Shown here one piece after another: positions 20,277 to 34,200 of a stretch of DNA of 64,000 nucleotides. Source of the stretch: Pycnopodia helianthoides (Eukaryota; Echinodermata; Asteroidea; Forcipulatida; Asteriidae); the NCBI GenBank assembly GCA_032158295.1, contig CM063246.1:16589168-16653167 (forward strand), written 5' to 3'. A program made the translations under genes and the position numbers. The stretch's first letter is position 1. Each line of letters begins with the position of its first letter. The notes beneath the pieces are model-generated. The model made no database searches and was not told where the DNA came from. It worked only from the letters and a program-made list of their open reading frames with translations.

Positions 20277-20954
20277 AAAACATCGGAAATTGTAGTGCAA
20301 CTCGAGCTCTCTAGAATTTATATTATAACTGTAATTGTCTGTTTTATGGGTTACCCGACTCTCTTCTTGTTAAGCTTTAACGGTTTCAAAACTCTGCTGC
20401 AAGACTTGTTACTTATACTCGTTCACATGAACCCATTTCTAGAGCAACGTTTAGCGCAGGCCCAATTACCCTCCAAACTGATATAATAATACGTAATTGC
20501 TTTGTTTTCTTTAATTGTGTAATTCAAATTATGCACGGTCTACGTGCACATTGCAGTGTTTTTATGCTACCCGGTGAAAAATAAATGACTAGCCCGTGTT
20601 ATACTTACACCTTTGTGCTTAATGTTTAGTTTACGAATCTTGCTTTTTGTCATTTATCCAAGAAATGGGTCTTTAAATTGTGCCACAAACCTGTCAAATA
20701 ATATAGCCCACCGTGTGTTTAAGGACAATCTTCCATGTTAATCTTCAGTGCGTTACCACCAGCACGTGACTTTATAGCGCGTCCATGAAGAACCAGGAAT
20801 TTTTGTGTACGGCTTATGGCGCGTATGTACGCGCGGCCGATCTAGGTATTATATTGTATATCTATGAGTAAAACTAAGACATATCATGTGACGCGCTCTA
20901 AACCAATCAAAAGGCAGAATATTTGTAAGGGGTGTTATAAAAAAAGTTATAAAT

Positions 20955-21239
20955 AAGAACTAGAGGGCGCACTGGCAATGCTGCGTGCACAAACGCGCCG
21001 GGTCCGCAAGGAGACACGAGCGCCATTTAATAGAGGGCAAAATTGAGTACGAAGTATTCGATGTGCGTATGGTAAATTCACGCATCACGCGCTCGGTGTT
21101 CATGCTGTTGTTTAGCGTACAGTAAAGTAATGGTAGTGGTACTTAAAACATGGCTGCACCACCCGCGCGACGAGTCACGTAACTTGGCTAGTGCGCCCGG
21201 TATTATGTTCTATATCTATGAGTGCGCCCTCTAGTTCTT
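20955..21239. mobile_element. 285-bp MITE with perfect 19-bp inverted ends
   Basis: The left end AAGAACTAGAGGGCGCACT and its exact reverse complement at the right are both present. Near the right end lies CCGGTATTATGTTCTATATC then TATG, resembling the end of the P-like element. Confidence 0.65.
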
Positions 21240-22183
21240 CTATATAACTCTATGGTACACACACACACACACACACACCCACACACACGTGGATTGCGTG
21301 TTAGCGCGTGGGTCGGGAACGACGCGTCATACTGACTGCGTGTGTATGGGAACAGTGTAGGGGTTTGGCAACGAACTTTGTGCAGTCTTGGAGGAGGATG
21401 CACTGCCAGCGTACTATAGTGATGAGAGAACTTCAAGCTTCTAAATCTAATTTATAAAATAAAAGTGCATAAACGGCTAGATTCCACTTCCAATGAACTG
21501 CTCGACTGTTTTATTTGTAGAGTTTTTGACTTTATGTGTTACCGTAACTGCTTAGTCGTCGGATCTTCCGCGGTCCGTGTGTTGAATTACAACACTTTCA
21601 ATCAGCACGGCACTGCTGCATGCTGCCTACGTATTTCGCTGCTCAAGCATTTGCGTCTGTTGTTGATCAAGCATCAGCTGTTCGGACAGGGAATTTGAAG
21701 GAGGTGTACATTTTAAAGAGCAAGGATGTATGCAACAACAAGAACCTGATGTTGAAAGTAATCGAGTGAACGTGAAAAATAGTTGTATAAAGTGTCCTGC
21801 CAGTGTCATACAACATTAGGAGATTATATCCATTGGCCAAAACTCAAATGACCGTTAAGACTGAGAGATTTGTGATGTCTTTCAAATTTGATGGTGTGTC
21901 ATACTTTGTTTACAAAAACTTCACTTAAGTTAAAGGGTAGATACCAGTCAGTAACCTGGATTGACCACTATCGCTTGTTCACTCATCTATTTATGTGATA
22001 ATGAAAGGTGTAGTGACCGCCTGGCCAAGAAGAGGCCTGCAACAGAATTGAAGTTCTATTCTGGATCTGGATAGTTACTACGTAACACTCCTGGTGGAGT
22101 CAGGCACGTAGGGTTAAGCTCATCCAACAATAATGACAAGTGAAACTGGTGGAATGCTACAAGTGGGAACGAGACAGAATGTA
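21240..22183. other. Region just upstream of the ADAMTS start, 5' UTR/promoter expected
   Basis: A (CA)n microsatellite at 21257-21288 is followed by unremarkable DNA. Transcription of the ADAMTS gene probably begins here or in an earlier non-coding exon. No TATA box or initiator can be called with confidence. In the frame of the signal peptide the nearest upstream stop is TAA at 22115-22117. Confidence 0.4.
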
Positions 22184-22285
22184 ATGACAGGAAAGAAATA
22201 TGGGCATGCCATGACCATTGGCCTATATTTTCTTTCATTTGTTTATTTCTGTGACACCACAAATACACACATTGAAAACTTCCAG
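22184..22285 (+). CDS. ADAMTS18: ADAMTS exon 1 (signal peptide)
   Basis: MTGKKYGHAMTIGLYFLSFV then YFCDTTNTHIENFQ, ending in phase 0 at donor CAG|GTATGT. A short basic n-region is followed by a 13-residue hydrophobic core. In-frame ATGs also occur at 22133, 22154 and 22211. 22184 was chosen because it puts the core about ten residues in; 22211 would also make a good signal peptide, while 22133 would leave a long hydrophilic leader. Confidence 0.78.
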
Positions 22286-25200
22286 GTATGTTAATTAATT
22301 TTGAATGTTTTTGAAAAATATTATTTTGGCCACTGATTGTTTATTGCAAAATGTTAGATTTTTTAATGCAAACTTCATCCAATCATGGAGGTAGAAATGT
22401 CTTTCCCATGATCCAATGGTACATGACATTTTACTATTACAAATAGAGATAAACAGACATATGAAGCTTAACCACGAATCACAACCATTGTGCACGTTCT
22501 ATGGTAGCTGTAGGGGTAGGTAGGGTGAGGGTTATGGGAAGGGTTATACTTATAGTTATAGGGTAAGGGTTATACTTATAGGGTAAGGGGTTGGGTTTAA
22601 AAAAGGAAGAAAAAAAATAGGTTTACCAACTGAGAAACAGCCGAGTGGCAGCTTCCATAGACCATGTGTGGTTGTGGTTCGTTCGTGGTTTAGCTTCATA
22701 GTCTGTTTGGTTATGCCTCATTATAAATACTAAAACAAATCCTTGGATGCTAAAAAAGAATCTCATAAAGGGTCTTTAACACTTCCTTGTGTGTTGTATT
22801 TGACTACTTTCACTTCCAGAAGGGAATAGATAAAGTTTTAAGTTGTTTAATCAACAGACATTGACCACAAATTTGTATGGGTGGCCTCTAGTATTATGCA
22901 AATGGAAAAGTTGGGTTTGCAAAGATTTTGGGTATCTATATTTATTGGTAAAATTTCCATATCCGGCTGACGATTTTATTATCATTGTTTTTGAAATAAA
23001 ATAGTATCTTATTTGCTCAAATGAGATATTGCTGTTTGTAAATGAGTGAAAAAGTGGCAGTCAGACACAGACATTTTTCTTTTAAATTTGATAGCATTAT
23101 TGTACATCATTTAAAAAGATAAATCATGTGCTTTTTTAAGTGAAGCTGTCAAGTGAAGTTTTTTTTCAACCACTGGGTTCCATTACTCGCAGCTGTAATG
23201 TCACAAAATAAATGTTTTTGCATGATACTTCAGTCAATTAAGGGCAAGCAAATTTTTTCCTTATGGAAATGCTGTTTTTTATTTTAAAAATCAAATTGTG
23301 AAGCTTTTTAGATTTATTTTTGTTTTGTGAACTGCCTTTAAAAAAAGTTTAAGAAAAACACATTTATAACTTTAGATGTCTCCATGAGAAGTAAAACAGA
23401 AGAAGAGAAAAAAGAACAAGAAATTCACTGTAACATTGAAACTGAATCAAGGTTTTAACCAGAGGCATGGCAGCAATAGACCGTGTTCTAAAATTGTTGG
23501 GACCACTTTGGTCCCACGTACACTGATTTATTGTGTGAAAGGAAACAAACCAAGTGCACTTAAAACGGTCGCAATGTTCGAATACGCAGAGTCTAATGCA
23601 TTTGTTGGCTCCCTGATAGATATTTGGCCTGTGTACATAGATTAGACTTACACACTACATGTAATCACAGAGCAAGGATGTAATCAACTGATTTAAATCA
23701 GTCTGAGACATGCATCAATGTTAGAAACCTGGTATAAAACTGAATTTAGAAAATCATAAAAGATATTTCTACATTTACGTGTAGGTATAGGCCTAACAAC
23801 ATTTCATGGGATTGTAGATCCTTAACCCATCATACCTGTAGTTTGTTTTTCTACACAGTGCTAAACATTAACAAAGCACTGATTTTGAATGGCAGAACTA
23901 GACTTGACATTAAAATTTTGTTGATCTAGGCCCTGTAAGCACAAAATATGCTGAAGCAGCTCTATGAAATTGAGCTCTGATTATATATTTATTGGCTGTA
24001 ACAAAATGAACATGGAGTTTGATAAATGTACTTATTGCACCCAGGGACCATGCCATGCACAGTTTTATTGGTTAGGCCTAAGCTTTAATGAGTTGTTAAA
24101 CTTCGATACATGATACATGATAAAACAAAGAAATGCATTGGAAGTTTGTTGGTTGTTTCCAACATGCATGTATTGTGTAGATTTGAATTTGTTTCTATTC
24201 AGATATGTTTGTCTGCTTATTTCCAGGGGGACGCTGTTGGAACCACAAACCAACCAATCTTTAAGCTGCACAAGGAATTTGAACACAGTTCTCATGGAGG
24301 TAAAATTAAGTTAAAAGGTCTTTTTAATTGCTGTGGAATATAACTGTTCTGGATATGACAATTTTTAAGCCGCCATAATTCAAATCTTACCTGTAAGAAG
24401 AGTTTTACTCTCAATGGATTAAATTCCATGGTTGCATACATTTTTGGGTGGTGGGGTTTGGAAGTCAGATTCTGATAAATCTGTCGTTTTCGTGAAAAAA
24501 ATTCAGCTTTCAACATTAAAAGGTTTTCACTTTCTTTGTTGATCTCAAACGAGCCTGTCTTGCGCGTTTGCGCATATATACACAAGCGTGTTAGGCGCAG
24601 CACAGTCGTGTGAGGTTTATTTGACTTGAGAGTGGTATGCGCTAACAGCGCCACACAAAATCACGCAAACATGTGATGATCTGTGTTTAAAATCTGAAGA
24701 AATGCTTAAAGGAACATTACAGAATTGGTAAGGAAAAACTTGTAAAAAAACTTTTGAATTTAGATTTACATAAAACTTACACGGTCTAATGATGATGATA
24801 AATAAAAAACATCCCTTGAAATATTTCTGTCTGAAATGCCATATTTGATGAGAAATGAATAAACTAATTTTCCGATTGGAGTTCATCACTCAGTGACGTT
24901 TTATTCATTTGTTGAATCTATATGATTTCATGCAAATGTGTAATCGGTTTTTCACTATTTTCTCGTGACCCAGATGGCTGATCGATCTCAAACTTCTACA
25001 GGTTTGTCAGTTTATGTAAATGGTGGATTACATAAAGTGCTTACACTGCCAGCAACTGTTTTGTTAGCAAAAACCAATTCTGTAATGCTCCTTTAATGTT
25101 GAGAGTTGAGTTAAGCAGAAATGTTGAATGTTGAGAGTTGTATTATTTCACGAAAATGACAGATTTATGAAGAATAACATTCAAAAACCCACTATCATAA

Positions 25201-28200
25201 AATGTATGCGGCCATTGAATGATTCATCCGGTGATATACATGTATCTATGTATCTAAAGACGACTTAAATTCAATTATTGTGACGTTGAGTTATTTCATT
25301 TTAAAAGATAAATTGCAACATCTATTTATAAGGAAGGAAATGAGCGAACCCTTTGTTAATTGATTTAATTAGCATTTTATGTGTGAGTCACAACATCAGT
25401 CTGCATGATCTACTATCAGCACTTTGGGCAATTGAACCAACCTACATGTATGTACAAAGCAGTTAGCAGAAAACTTGAACAGCTTTCACAGGCCTGGAAT
25501 TTCATCTTAGAGAGGGCAAGGCCATTTTCATTTTGTAAAGAGCACTTCCATTGGAAAATCTTAAAGTCTATGGGAAAGATTTTAAGGGGCACCAAGGCCA
25601 AGACCAGGGCAACAGAGGCCATGGCCTCCGCGGCTTCCGTGTAATTCCAGGCCTGCTTTCAAAAATGTACCAATAGTTCAAGGAAATGCTGGAAAAATTT
25701 GTTTTTTCGAAAAAAATATGCAATAATTTACATATTTTTTGTTCTATTTTCGATGTGTGATAAGCAGTGTATACTGGGTGCTTTCTCAAGTCCTATTCTT
25801 TTTCCCCCATCTAACTATTCAGCGTTCTCCCTTAAAGGAACATTACAGAATTGGTTTTTGCTCACAAAACAGTTGCTGGCAGTGTAAGCACTTTATGTAA
25901 TCCACCATATACATAAACTGACAAACCTGTAGAAGTTTGAGATCGATCGGCCATCTGGGTCACGAGAAAATAGTGAAAAAACGATCACACATTTGCATGA
26001 AATCATACAGATTCAACAAATGAATAAAACGCTCACTGAGCAATAAACTCCAATTGGAAAATTAGTTTATTAATTTCTCATCAAATATGGCATTTCAGAC
26101 AGAAATATTTCAAGGGATGTTTTCTACTATCATCATCATTAGACCGTGTAAGTTTTATGTAAATCTGTGATCAATTCTGTAATGTTCCTTTAACAGTGGT
26201 CTGCTGGCCATATATGCCAGTTTTTAAAAACATTGAAGGAACAGTCAAAATTCTCTCCAACTAGTCTGGCTGGCTGAAGTTTGTTAAGCTCCCACACTAC
26301 TACATATGTTATGTAAACCAGTGATTGTTAATACTGCTAAGTTATGCAGTGTTGAAGGGGAACCATGAAACATTCGGACTAGTGAAAAAGCTGGCGGACT
26401 CGTGAAATGAAAAGTTAACTGGTTCCCTGGCTAGTCACAGAAAAAGTTGAGGGTAAACCTTGAGTTATTAAAGTTTGCAATAATATTTGAGTTATTAAAG
26501 TTTGCAATAATGTTTAAAAAGTCACTGTCCAGGGATGAATCACAAAGTTTGATTACACAATGTATTGATATGAAGGTATGATCTGGTTGGTTTTTGGAAG
26601 AGTAAATTAGTTGCGATCCCTTTTCTTATCAATTTACACCTACTGTACAGTACATCTAATACATATGTACACTGTACATGTGATACATGTTTTTTGCAAT
26701 ACAAGAAGACGTTCCCTAACACTTGGTTCTTAACAGTACATGTTGATGTAGTGTATTTAATTTTAAATGGGTACTTTTGGTCAATGTAATTTCTACAATT
26801 TTCACAATAAAAGGTGGTGTGTGGTTTAACAGGGCTGTGTCTGAATTGCTTCAGCTGTGGCTGTGGCTAACTACTCATTGTTGTTTCTACTCATCAAGCT
26901 GTGCACAGCTGTAGCCGCTAAATCAGACATGGCCTTAGTCTTGTGCTGTGTGTTCTTCTAGTCTTGATTCATTTTATGTCTTTCTTTTTATGTTTAATGA
27001 TAAACTTAACAATGATGTAGCCTTTATTCCCTTTATTCTTTTGTTTTGTTTGTATGTTTAACCCTGCACTTTTGTGTTCAGTTAACATCCCAACTTATTT
27101 GATAATTGGAGTAGTTTAAAAGTTGATGTATAAAAAAAAAAAAAATTCTTTTCTAGGGTGGTGTTTTGTTTCTGGATTGCCAATTTTCTTTGAATGCCAG
27201 TTTAAATAGGAAAAAGTAAATTTCATGTAAATTGTGTTTGTACAGCTATAGGCCTACATCACAATTGCTTATTACTTGTTTTGTCAGTTATTGCATAAAG
27301 GACTCTTTTGAGAAAAGATTATTGAATGCAGTAATAACATGAAGCTGATTGATATTATGAACATACATGTAGTGCTCAATGAACTGCACTGGCTCCCCGT
27401 TCAACAACGAATCAAATTCAAAATCATCCTAATCATCTGGAAATTATCCATCTGGAAATCCATCAACTCCCAGGCTCCATCTTACAATGTACATTGTACC
27501 TCTCCAGGCTCATATCATTTTATCACCATGATAGTAGACTAAGAACAATTCGTGATCCACTCACCTTGAACACACCTACCTGCTTCAAATCTGTTGGCCG
27601 AGGTGCCTTGGGTTATATTGGCGATCTTCTACCTCAGCTGCTACATTCAAGAAATTGCTAAAAACTGAACTGTATCGATTCTAACTGTTCCATTTTCACA
27701 GCGCCTCGATCTAGCCCCTAGGATTTGTGCGCTATATAAGAACCTATTATTATTATTGTTATTATTATTGTTATTATTATTGTTATTATTATTGTTATTA
27801 TTATTGTTATAGTAACAGGATGAATACAAAAAAATAAAAACACAAACCAAAATCTGAATGCATGTTTTAAAAAGCAATATCTTTGTTTTTGTGATGGACA
27901 TTAATCTAATCACCATGGGTGTATGATCTTGTTTCACCAGTACTGTTTGTGCAATTAATTTTTTGCAGGTCATGAACTAGTACTTCCATACCAGACAGAT
28001 TCCGAAGGAGGCTTCATATCTAACAGTTTCAGTCCACTCAGACACAAAAGAAGCAGTGATACCCACTTTGTACCAGAAGTTGCCCATTTTAAGTTTAGTG
28101 GATATGGGAAAGATTTCCATCTTGAAGTCACTTCAAACGAAGCACTAATAGCACCAGGATGTTCTATCCAGTCTTGGAAGAATGGAAAGGTAGAAATACA

Positions 28201-31200
28201 GGAGCTTACTCCTCATCATAAGCATTGTCACTACCATGGCAGTCTGAGATCACATCCTAATTCAACTGTAGCTATCAGCTTATGTAACAATGGTTTGGTA
28301 AGTAGTGTACATAAACACAGCATTTATTCAACCTCACATTAAAATGGTGTAAAATGCTGTTTTATTTTATACTCTTTCATAGGCGAGATTTGAAATGTGA
28401 CGCCATCCGTCATTGAACATAGGGGTCTGTACATTTCAAAAAGGAATTTGTTTGTGCGAGTCAAAAGGTCAAATTCAATGCCGCTTTGATTGAATATCAT
28501 CAAAACTCAGAAATGAAATAAAAATCATTTCTATCTAAAGACTATTCTTTAATGTGAAGTAATCGAACGCTTTTGGAATTTAAAAAAAATTGTACTTCAA
28601 GAGCATCAAACACAGTGGCATTTTGCACCGTTTAAATGTAAGATTAGGAACTTGTAATTATGTTTTCATCATAAGGACCCTCTTTTGGAAAATGAATGCA
28701 TCACAAAGCTGAATTTTACCTTGGTGCCCCTCTTTAATATTGATGAATGAAACAATGTTATACAGTTACTTGAGCGAAAACAAAATTAATGGAAATGCTA
28801 TTTAAACTCGTATATAATGTGTTTAGTTGTCATTTAAATGTATTTTTGATGTGTTTACACTTTAAGATTTTTTGTAATCCTCGATCAAAAAATTAGGCCC
28901 TAACCTTAAGGTTTTGAGAAACTAGAAAAACTTCTTCCGTCGGCGGCACACTTTAATGTGACGTCATGTGTGGGAGTTAGCTTCACGTAAACAATAGGAC
29001 ACTGTTGTTTGAGGGGATTCGATAGTATGCGAAAGAAATTTGTTAATTAAATAATTTTTACAAAGTTTCTTGGGTGCTGGGATAATATGCCAGCATTATG
29101 TGCTTTTAGTGGGTGTACGGTGAAACATCCAAACCTGATTTCTAATACAGGGATCGTTTCGATCGTTGACAACACTCCATGCAATTGTGAGCTGACCAAA
29201 ATATTGATTTGCAGCACACATTTCACAGATTACTATAGGAACGATTTGTCCCAGCAAAGCTCGTGCTACAATAATTCGGGTGTCAGGGCCTCATTTAGCC
29301 ACCTGTCCACCTGTTTCAGGACAGTAAAACTCAATCAGCTGTCTGTCCTGTAAAACTATAGTATTCACTTAAGCCTGTTGTTAGAGTGAAGGCCCTTCTT
29401 GAACCCAAACTTATATTTAAAGCAAGCCCTTTGAAGACAGTATTGAAGACAGTAAAGCCTAATATATTGCCAACAGTGTGTTTCTAGGGCAGGCACAGTA
29501 GTCATCAAGTTTAGACCGACATATTTCAAATCCTTAAGTATGTGTTTACATTTATAGGTCAAAATCAGGAAGACAAACCCTTGAGAATTATACAAATGGA
29601 ATCAATTCTAGATTTGGAAAAATTGTATTACATGTTCATTCTCAACTTAAGTTTTAAAATCTTGACAAATTATTGGTTGTGCTGTTAACAATCACCTGTG
29701 TTAAATGAATCTTAAATAAAACTCAGGTAAACCACTTGTATGGTTGGCAAACCAACTGATGCTGTACAGTACATAATTATCATGATAAATTTTTCAAGTT
29801 CGTTAAACCTTAGGGTTTTTGAATTTCGCGTTAGGTTTTTATTCTCGCGTTAGGTTTTAAAACTCACCTTACGTTTTCTGGGAACCAGACTGACATTGAT
29901 GTCGTCTGGCGTCATGTGAACCAGGCGAGCTACCACACCGCATGTACCTGATGACACCGAATGCACCACTTACTCGTAAAAAACCTAACGCGAGACTGAA
30001 AAACGTAAGGCGAGATTGAAAACCTAACGCGAGATTCAAAAAATGTAAGGCGAGATTGAAAACCTATCGCTAGATTCGGTAACACAAGACGCAAGATTGA
30101 AAACCTAGCGCGAGATTCGATAATGCGAGAAGCGAGATGCGAGATGGCAGATATAGAACACCCTACATTTCATGTTTTGCAAATGACTTCTATACTATAA
30201 TGATCGTTAAATCGCTGGGCGCCGCCATGTTTTTCCCATAGTCTCAGGGTGCCACCATGTTTTCACGTCAACTGGCGCCCACACCCTGCTGAGTTGATGC
30301 GTCCCAGGGTCAATTTCAGGGTAAACGTGGGTTGGGGTCTGCATTAGTGTTCTGATGTCGACCTGCGATTGTGTGCAATGGCAGCCGGATACACCCATTG
30401 CCATTATTGGGTGCGCTTTTCGCGGCTGTAACCAATAACTGTTTCGGTCTTTTTGCAATGGATACAAATAATTAAACTATTTGTCGCTCCTTCAAAAAGG
30501 TCAATTTACTAATTACATGTACTTAGAATGATAAGAATTCAAATGCGGATTATAACCATTCACACACCCCTGTGACAATACAATTATTTTTAGATAATCA
30601 ACAATTTACAAAATCTAGAAGAATGAAATAAAGAAACAAACACATCCACAAATACAGAAATCAAAAACACAGAAATAAAGACATAAAGAAATAAACTTCA
30701 ACTTAATATTCAGAAACACAGATATCACAAATATATTGTAGGCCGCCTAGATGCAAATAAAAAAAATAACAAAGAAAGACATCAATAAACAAAAAACAAT
30801 CAAAAGAAACAAGTAAGACACCACAGAATTGCAGAAATAAAGACATACAGAAAGACCAAAATATACTAAGAAGGAAATGAAAAGTGCACACGGATACAGA
30901 GAAACAAACGGAAAACACGGATATACAGAAAGTATTGAAACAGAGACTCTTTTAAGAAATATTGGAAAAGAGACTCTTTTAAGAAATATTGGAAAAGAGA
31001 AACCCACAACTTTTCAAGAAATAAAGAAAAGAGGAAATCAAGTAATCAATCAAAACACAAAAGTTATGAATTTTAGGAGCACAGAAGCATAATTTCCTTA
31101 CAAGGAAACCAGTGGATTACTAAGGCCTATTATACTATTAGTCACTAAAACACAAGTCTTGATAAATCTAAATACCTATGTACTATGCCAAGCATGCCTT

Positions 31201-34200
31201 ATTGCCAAATTCATCCCTAGCTCACTGATATTAAAACTCAACTCCGGACAGTGCAAACACCCCCAAATTATGCCTCGTGTAGTTGGGGAAAAGGGACGAG
31301 GAGGGTGCGGCCAGGAGACGTTTCGACCCCATTCAACACCTTTTGCATGCTCAACATTTTATCATAAGACAAAACAATATTGAGTACCCATTTTAACTAC
31401 TGTTACCAAGCCACTTCTATAAAATGATGACCTCTGAGTACGCCCTACATTTACCCCTTACCCTACATTTGCAACATTTATACGCAAGAAGTCAACCCTA
31501 GTTACAATAAAGACAACTTCACCAGCGCCAAGAGATCGTCATGTTACACTGTTTTCTACTCAAAATATACTGTACATGTACACTCAGCTCAGTATACCCA
31601 GCTGGTGGTTCTGCAAGACGAACTCCCCACAGTAGTCATCACTCCTCTAGAGAGCTCCCCTTTTCGCTATCAATATTACCAGCAGTGCTTTAAGAGTACC
31701 TCTTCTTTGTAAATAATGAATCACTCACGAGACCTGCTGCCATCTAACATATTTGAGGCTTTTCTTTTCGACGTTGCCTAAGAACTATGCAATGCGTACA
31801 TACTGCACAGTGGTATAAAAACACCACTCCCCGGCCACACATGACGTCACACAGATTTACCAGAGAATGATGACGTGATGGGGTTTTTCATGAAACAAAA
31901 CGAAAAGCAACGTTGAGTCATGGTCAAAATGATATTTATTTGTATTTATAAAACATTTTTAATACGATGTGAAGGGTATGTCTGTATTCATTGAGCGCTT
32001 GTAAATGAATTTCATCAAACTTATTTTTTAAACATGTAGGCCTATCTTACTAATTACGGGATGCATTACATTTGTACAGTTACATACTGTCTTTTGAAGC
32101 ATTTCAATTTTATTCAGAGCAAAAAATATAAGAAAATCTGATGTAATAAACGCAGTACAAGTAATTGTATCAATGTACTCTTCCACAAAACTATGTGATG
32201 CTAAAACTTGAAGCACATCAGTACAGTTCACACATTATACTTGGTGCAGTTAAATGCAACCTGATTCTTAATGGCAGAATTTACTGCACAAAATGATTAA
32301 TAACTAGTCCTATTCAACAATATTTACATAATATAATATAATATACAATTGCATATGGTTTCCTTTTATTCTTAAAACAGGTCTCTTTTTATAGTACACT
32401 TGCTTTCATTTTTACTCATAGTGACACTGAGTCTCTCATTTATTATAGTTTAGAAAAATAATAAACTCAATTATTCTGAAAACACATGTTCAATTTAAAG
32501 GTTACATACATGTATGAGGGATGAACTTTTAAATGATTGTATGTTTTAGTCATAGCATGGAGGTAGAAACCTCCATGGTCATAGTACACATGAATTTAGT
32601 GGAAGAGTTTATAACATTGAAAGACTATAGAGCTAGGACCAAAGGCCACCCACCCACACAGTAGGCATTGTGAACAGACAGGTTTGCATTTTATATCCAC
32701 TTCCACACATCTAATGCCTATTGTTCAGTTTAACAAAGACTACAAAAGATCTATTTCCAGAAGCACTGTGGGGTGAATCTGCTTTGAAAGCTCTTTACTA
32801 AGTACAATAGTGAGAGTAGTCCCATTCAAGGTGGTCTGTGTACAGAAATGTGTGTAAAACCATAGATTGAACTCCTAGGTCAAGCCACTCTAAAGTCTGT
32901 AGGATTGTATTCTGAGCAAAGTAGCATTTCTCTGCATGGGGGCTGAGAAGCAGCTCCTTCCTCCATGGTTGAAGTTAGAGAAAAGGTTGACTTTTTCATC
33001 GTTAAAGTAAACTTTAATTCAAACGTATTTATTAGATTCTCAATCAAAGTCAAGGTACAAGGTATTGAAATATGGTACATGTGGCATGGTTAAATGTGGC
33101 TTACATTGTAGTTTGCAGCTTATTAATAGTTTTGGAACCAGTTCTGCACTGCAATGAAACAATGATGGTGACTATGGACTAACGTAGATCATAAATATAA
33201 CAATGTATCCTGAAACTTGTAATAGACTATATTCAATACTCACTGGGGATTTCCAGCTACTCCCCTCTCCCCACATGATTAACATTAGGAGCCATGCTCC
33301 CCACCAAATCAAAAAAGTGACACAGTCAAAAAGACAAGTAAATTTTGGCTGTAACAACATTTTGAAATAATTGATTTAAAAGGTACAATTTCTCCCAAAT
33401 ACTTGCTCAAAATCCCTGAGAAAAATGTGATCCAGTAGTTGATTTTTCTTAAAAACTTGAGAATTGAATTCGATGGAAATACACCAAAAGGTTTGATAAT
33501 ATTTTCATTGAGAACTAGAGAAAAGAATGATGTAAGTTTCCAATAATTAATGATGTACTATGCCTTTAAGACAGAGTGGAGATGAGTGATCAGATGTGGC
33601 ATTTGCAGATGTTAATGATATTTAATACTGAAGGTCCTCTGGAAGCAAATTGAATATCATGTATAAATAGAATTTGGTGAATGTTTGTGAAATGTCATCT
33701 GCTCTCCTTCGCTGCTTCAAAGTAGCTCAAAAGTAAAAGCAGTACAAAGTACGTGTTTGCATTTGACATAATCACAGAGACTTTTGGTGCCCCAATGTAT
33801 GTAAACATTTTGATCAACATTATGTTTTTTTACAAAACGTTTTGTACAAAAAATGTGTACTGACAAGTACTAAGCACAATCACTTTTTGGAAACTTACTA
33901 TGTAAATCATCCTTTGACTAAATTGCTGTTTTATAGTTACAAGTTTAGTGGGGTACCTGAACATGTGTACAGTTGGACACCATGCGCTTCATAGTTTTTT
34001 TCTTGTCAGTAGTTGGTAAAAATGGTTGTTGTCCAATTAGTTTTTTAAAGTCCTTTCGTTTCTGTACTTTAAAATACTGTGTGTTTAATTTTGCCTTGCA
34101 GAGTGGATTTTTAAGAACTGAACTGGATGATTATCTGATTGAACCACTGGATACAAACCAACATGGACAAAAAGTTCATATTTTATACAAGAGATCTAAT

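Larger units (their letters stand above)
19117..20866. mobile_element. 1.75-kb P-superfamily-like transposon relic with THAP ORF
   Basis: The terminal inverted repeats of about 47 bp begin CATAGATATAGAATATAATA and continue with GATCGGCCGCGCGTACATAC; the right end is the reverse complement with a few mismatches. The flanks GGTAAAAC (19109-19116) and AGTAAAAC (20867-20874) form an 8-bp target duplication with one mismatch. An 8-bp duplication plus an encoded THAP domain is the expected combination for P-type elements. A TTAA MITE copy (20058-20276) sits inside. No catalytic domain is left. Confidence 0.65.
24300..27968 (+). other. ADAMTS intron 2
   Basis: It holds two TTAA MITEs (24710-25092, 25836-26189), a CAGGCCTG MITE (about 25490-25652) and a LINE 3' end with ATT-repeat tail (27365-27812), each listed separately. 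The rest is AT-rich intron. Confidence 0.6.
28298..34101 (+). other. ADAMTS intron 3
   Basis: No secure nested gene. It contains a possible MITE at 28343-28637 (ATGGTGTAAAATGC facing GCATTTTGCACCGT), a THAP-like ORF (29087-29353), an inverted minisatellite (29808-30140), and an A-rich low-complexity tract at about 30590-31060 with GAGACTCTTTTAAGAAATAT repeated twice. At 32553-32586 lies a CATGGAGGTAGAAACCTCCATG-like palindrome. Confidence 0.55.

Noticed and set aside
21465..21698. ORF upstream of the ADAMTS start as a first exon
   Set aside because: It is not in a position to splice in phase with exon 1, and exon 1 already has its own start codons and signal peptide.
27647..27973. Minus-strand frame with a long asparagine run
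   Set aside because: The Asn run is the ATT/GTT microsatellite tail of a LINE fragment.
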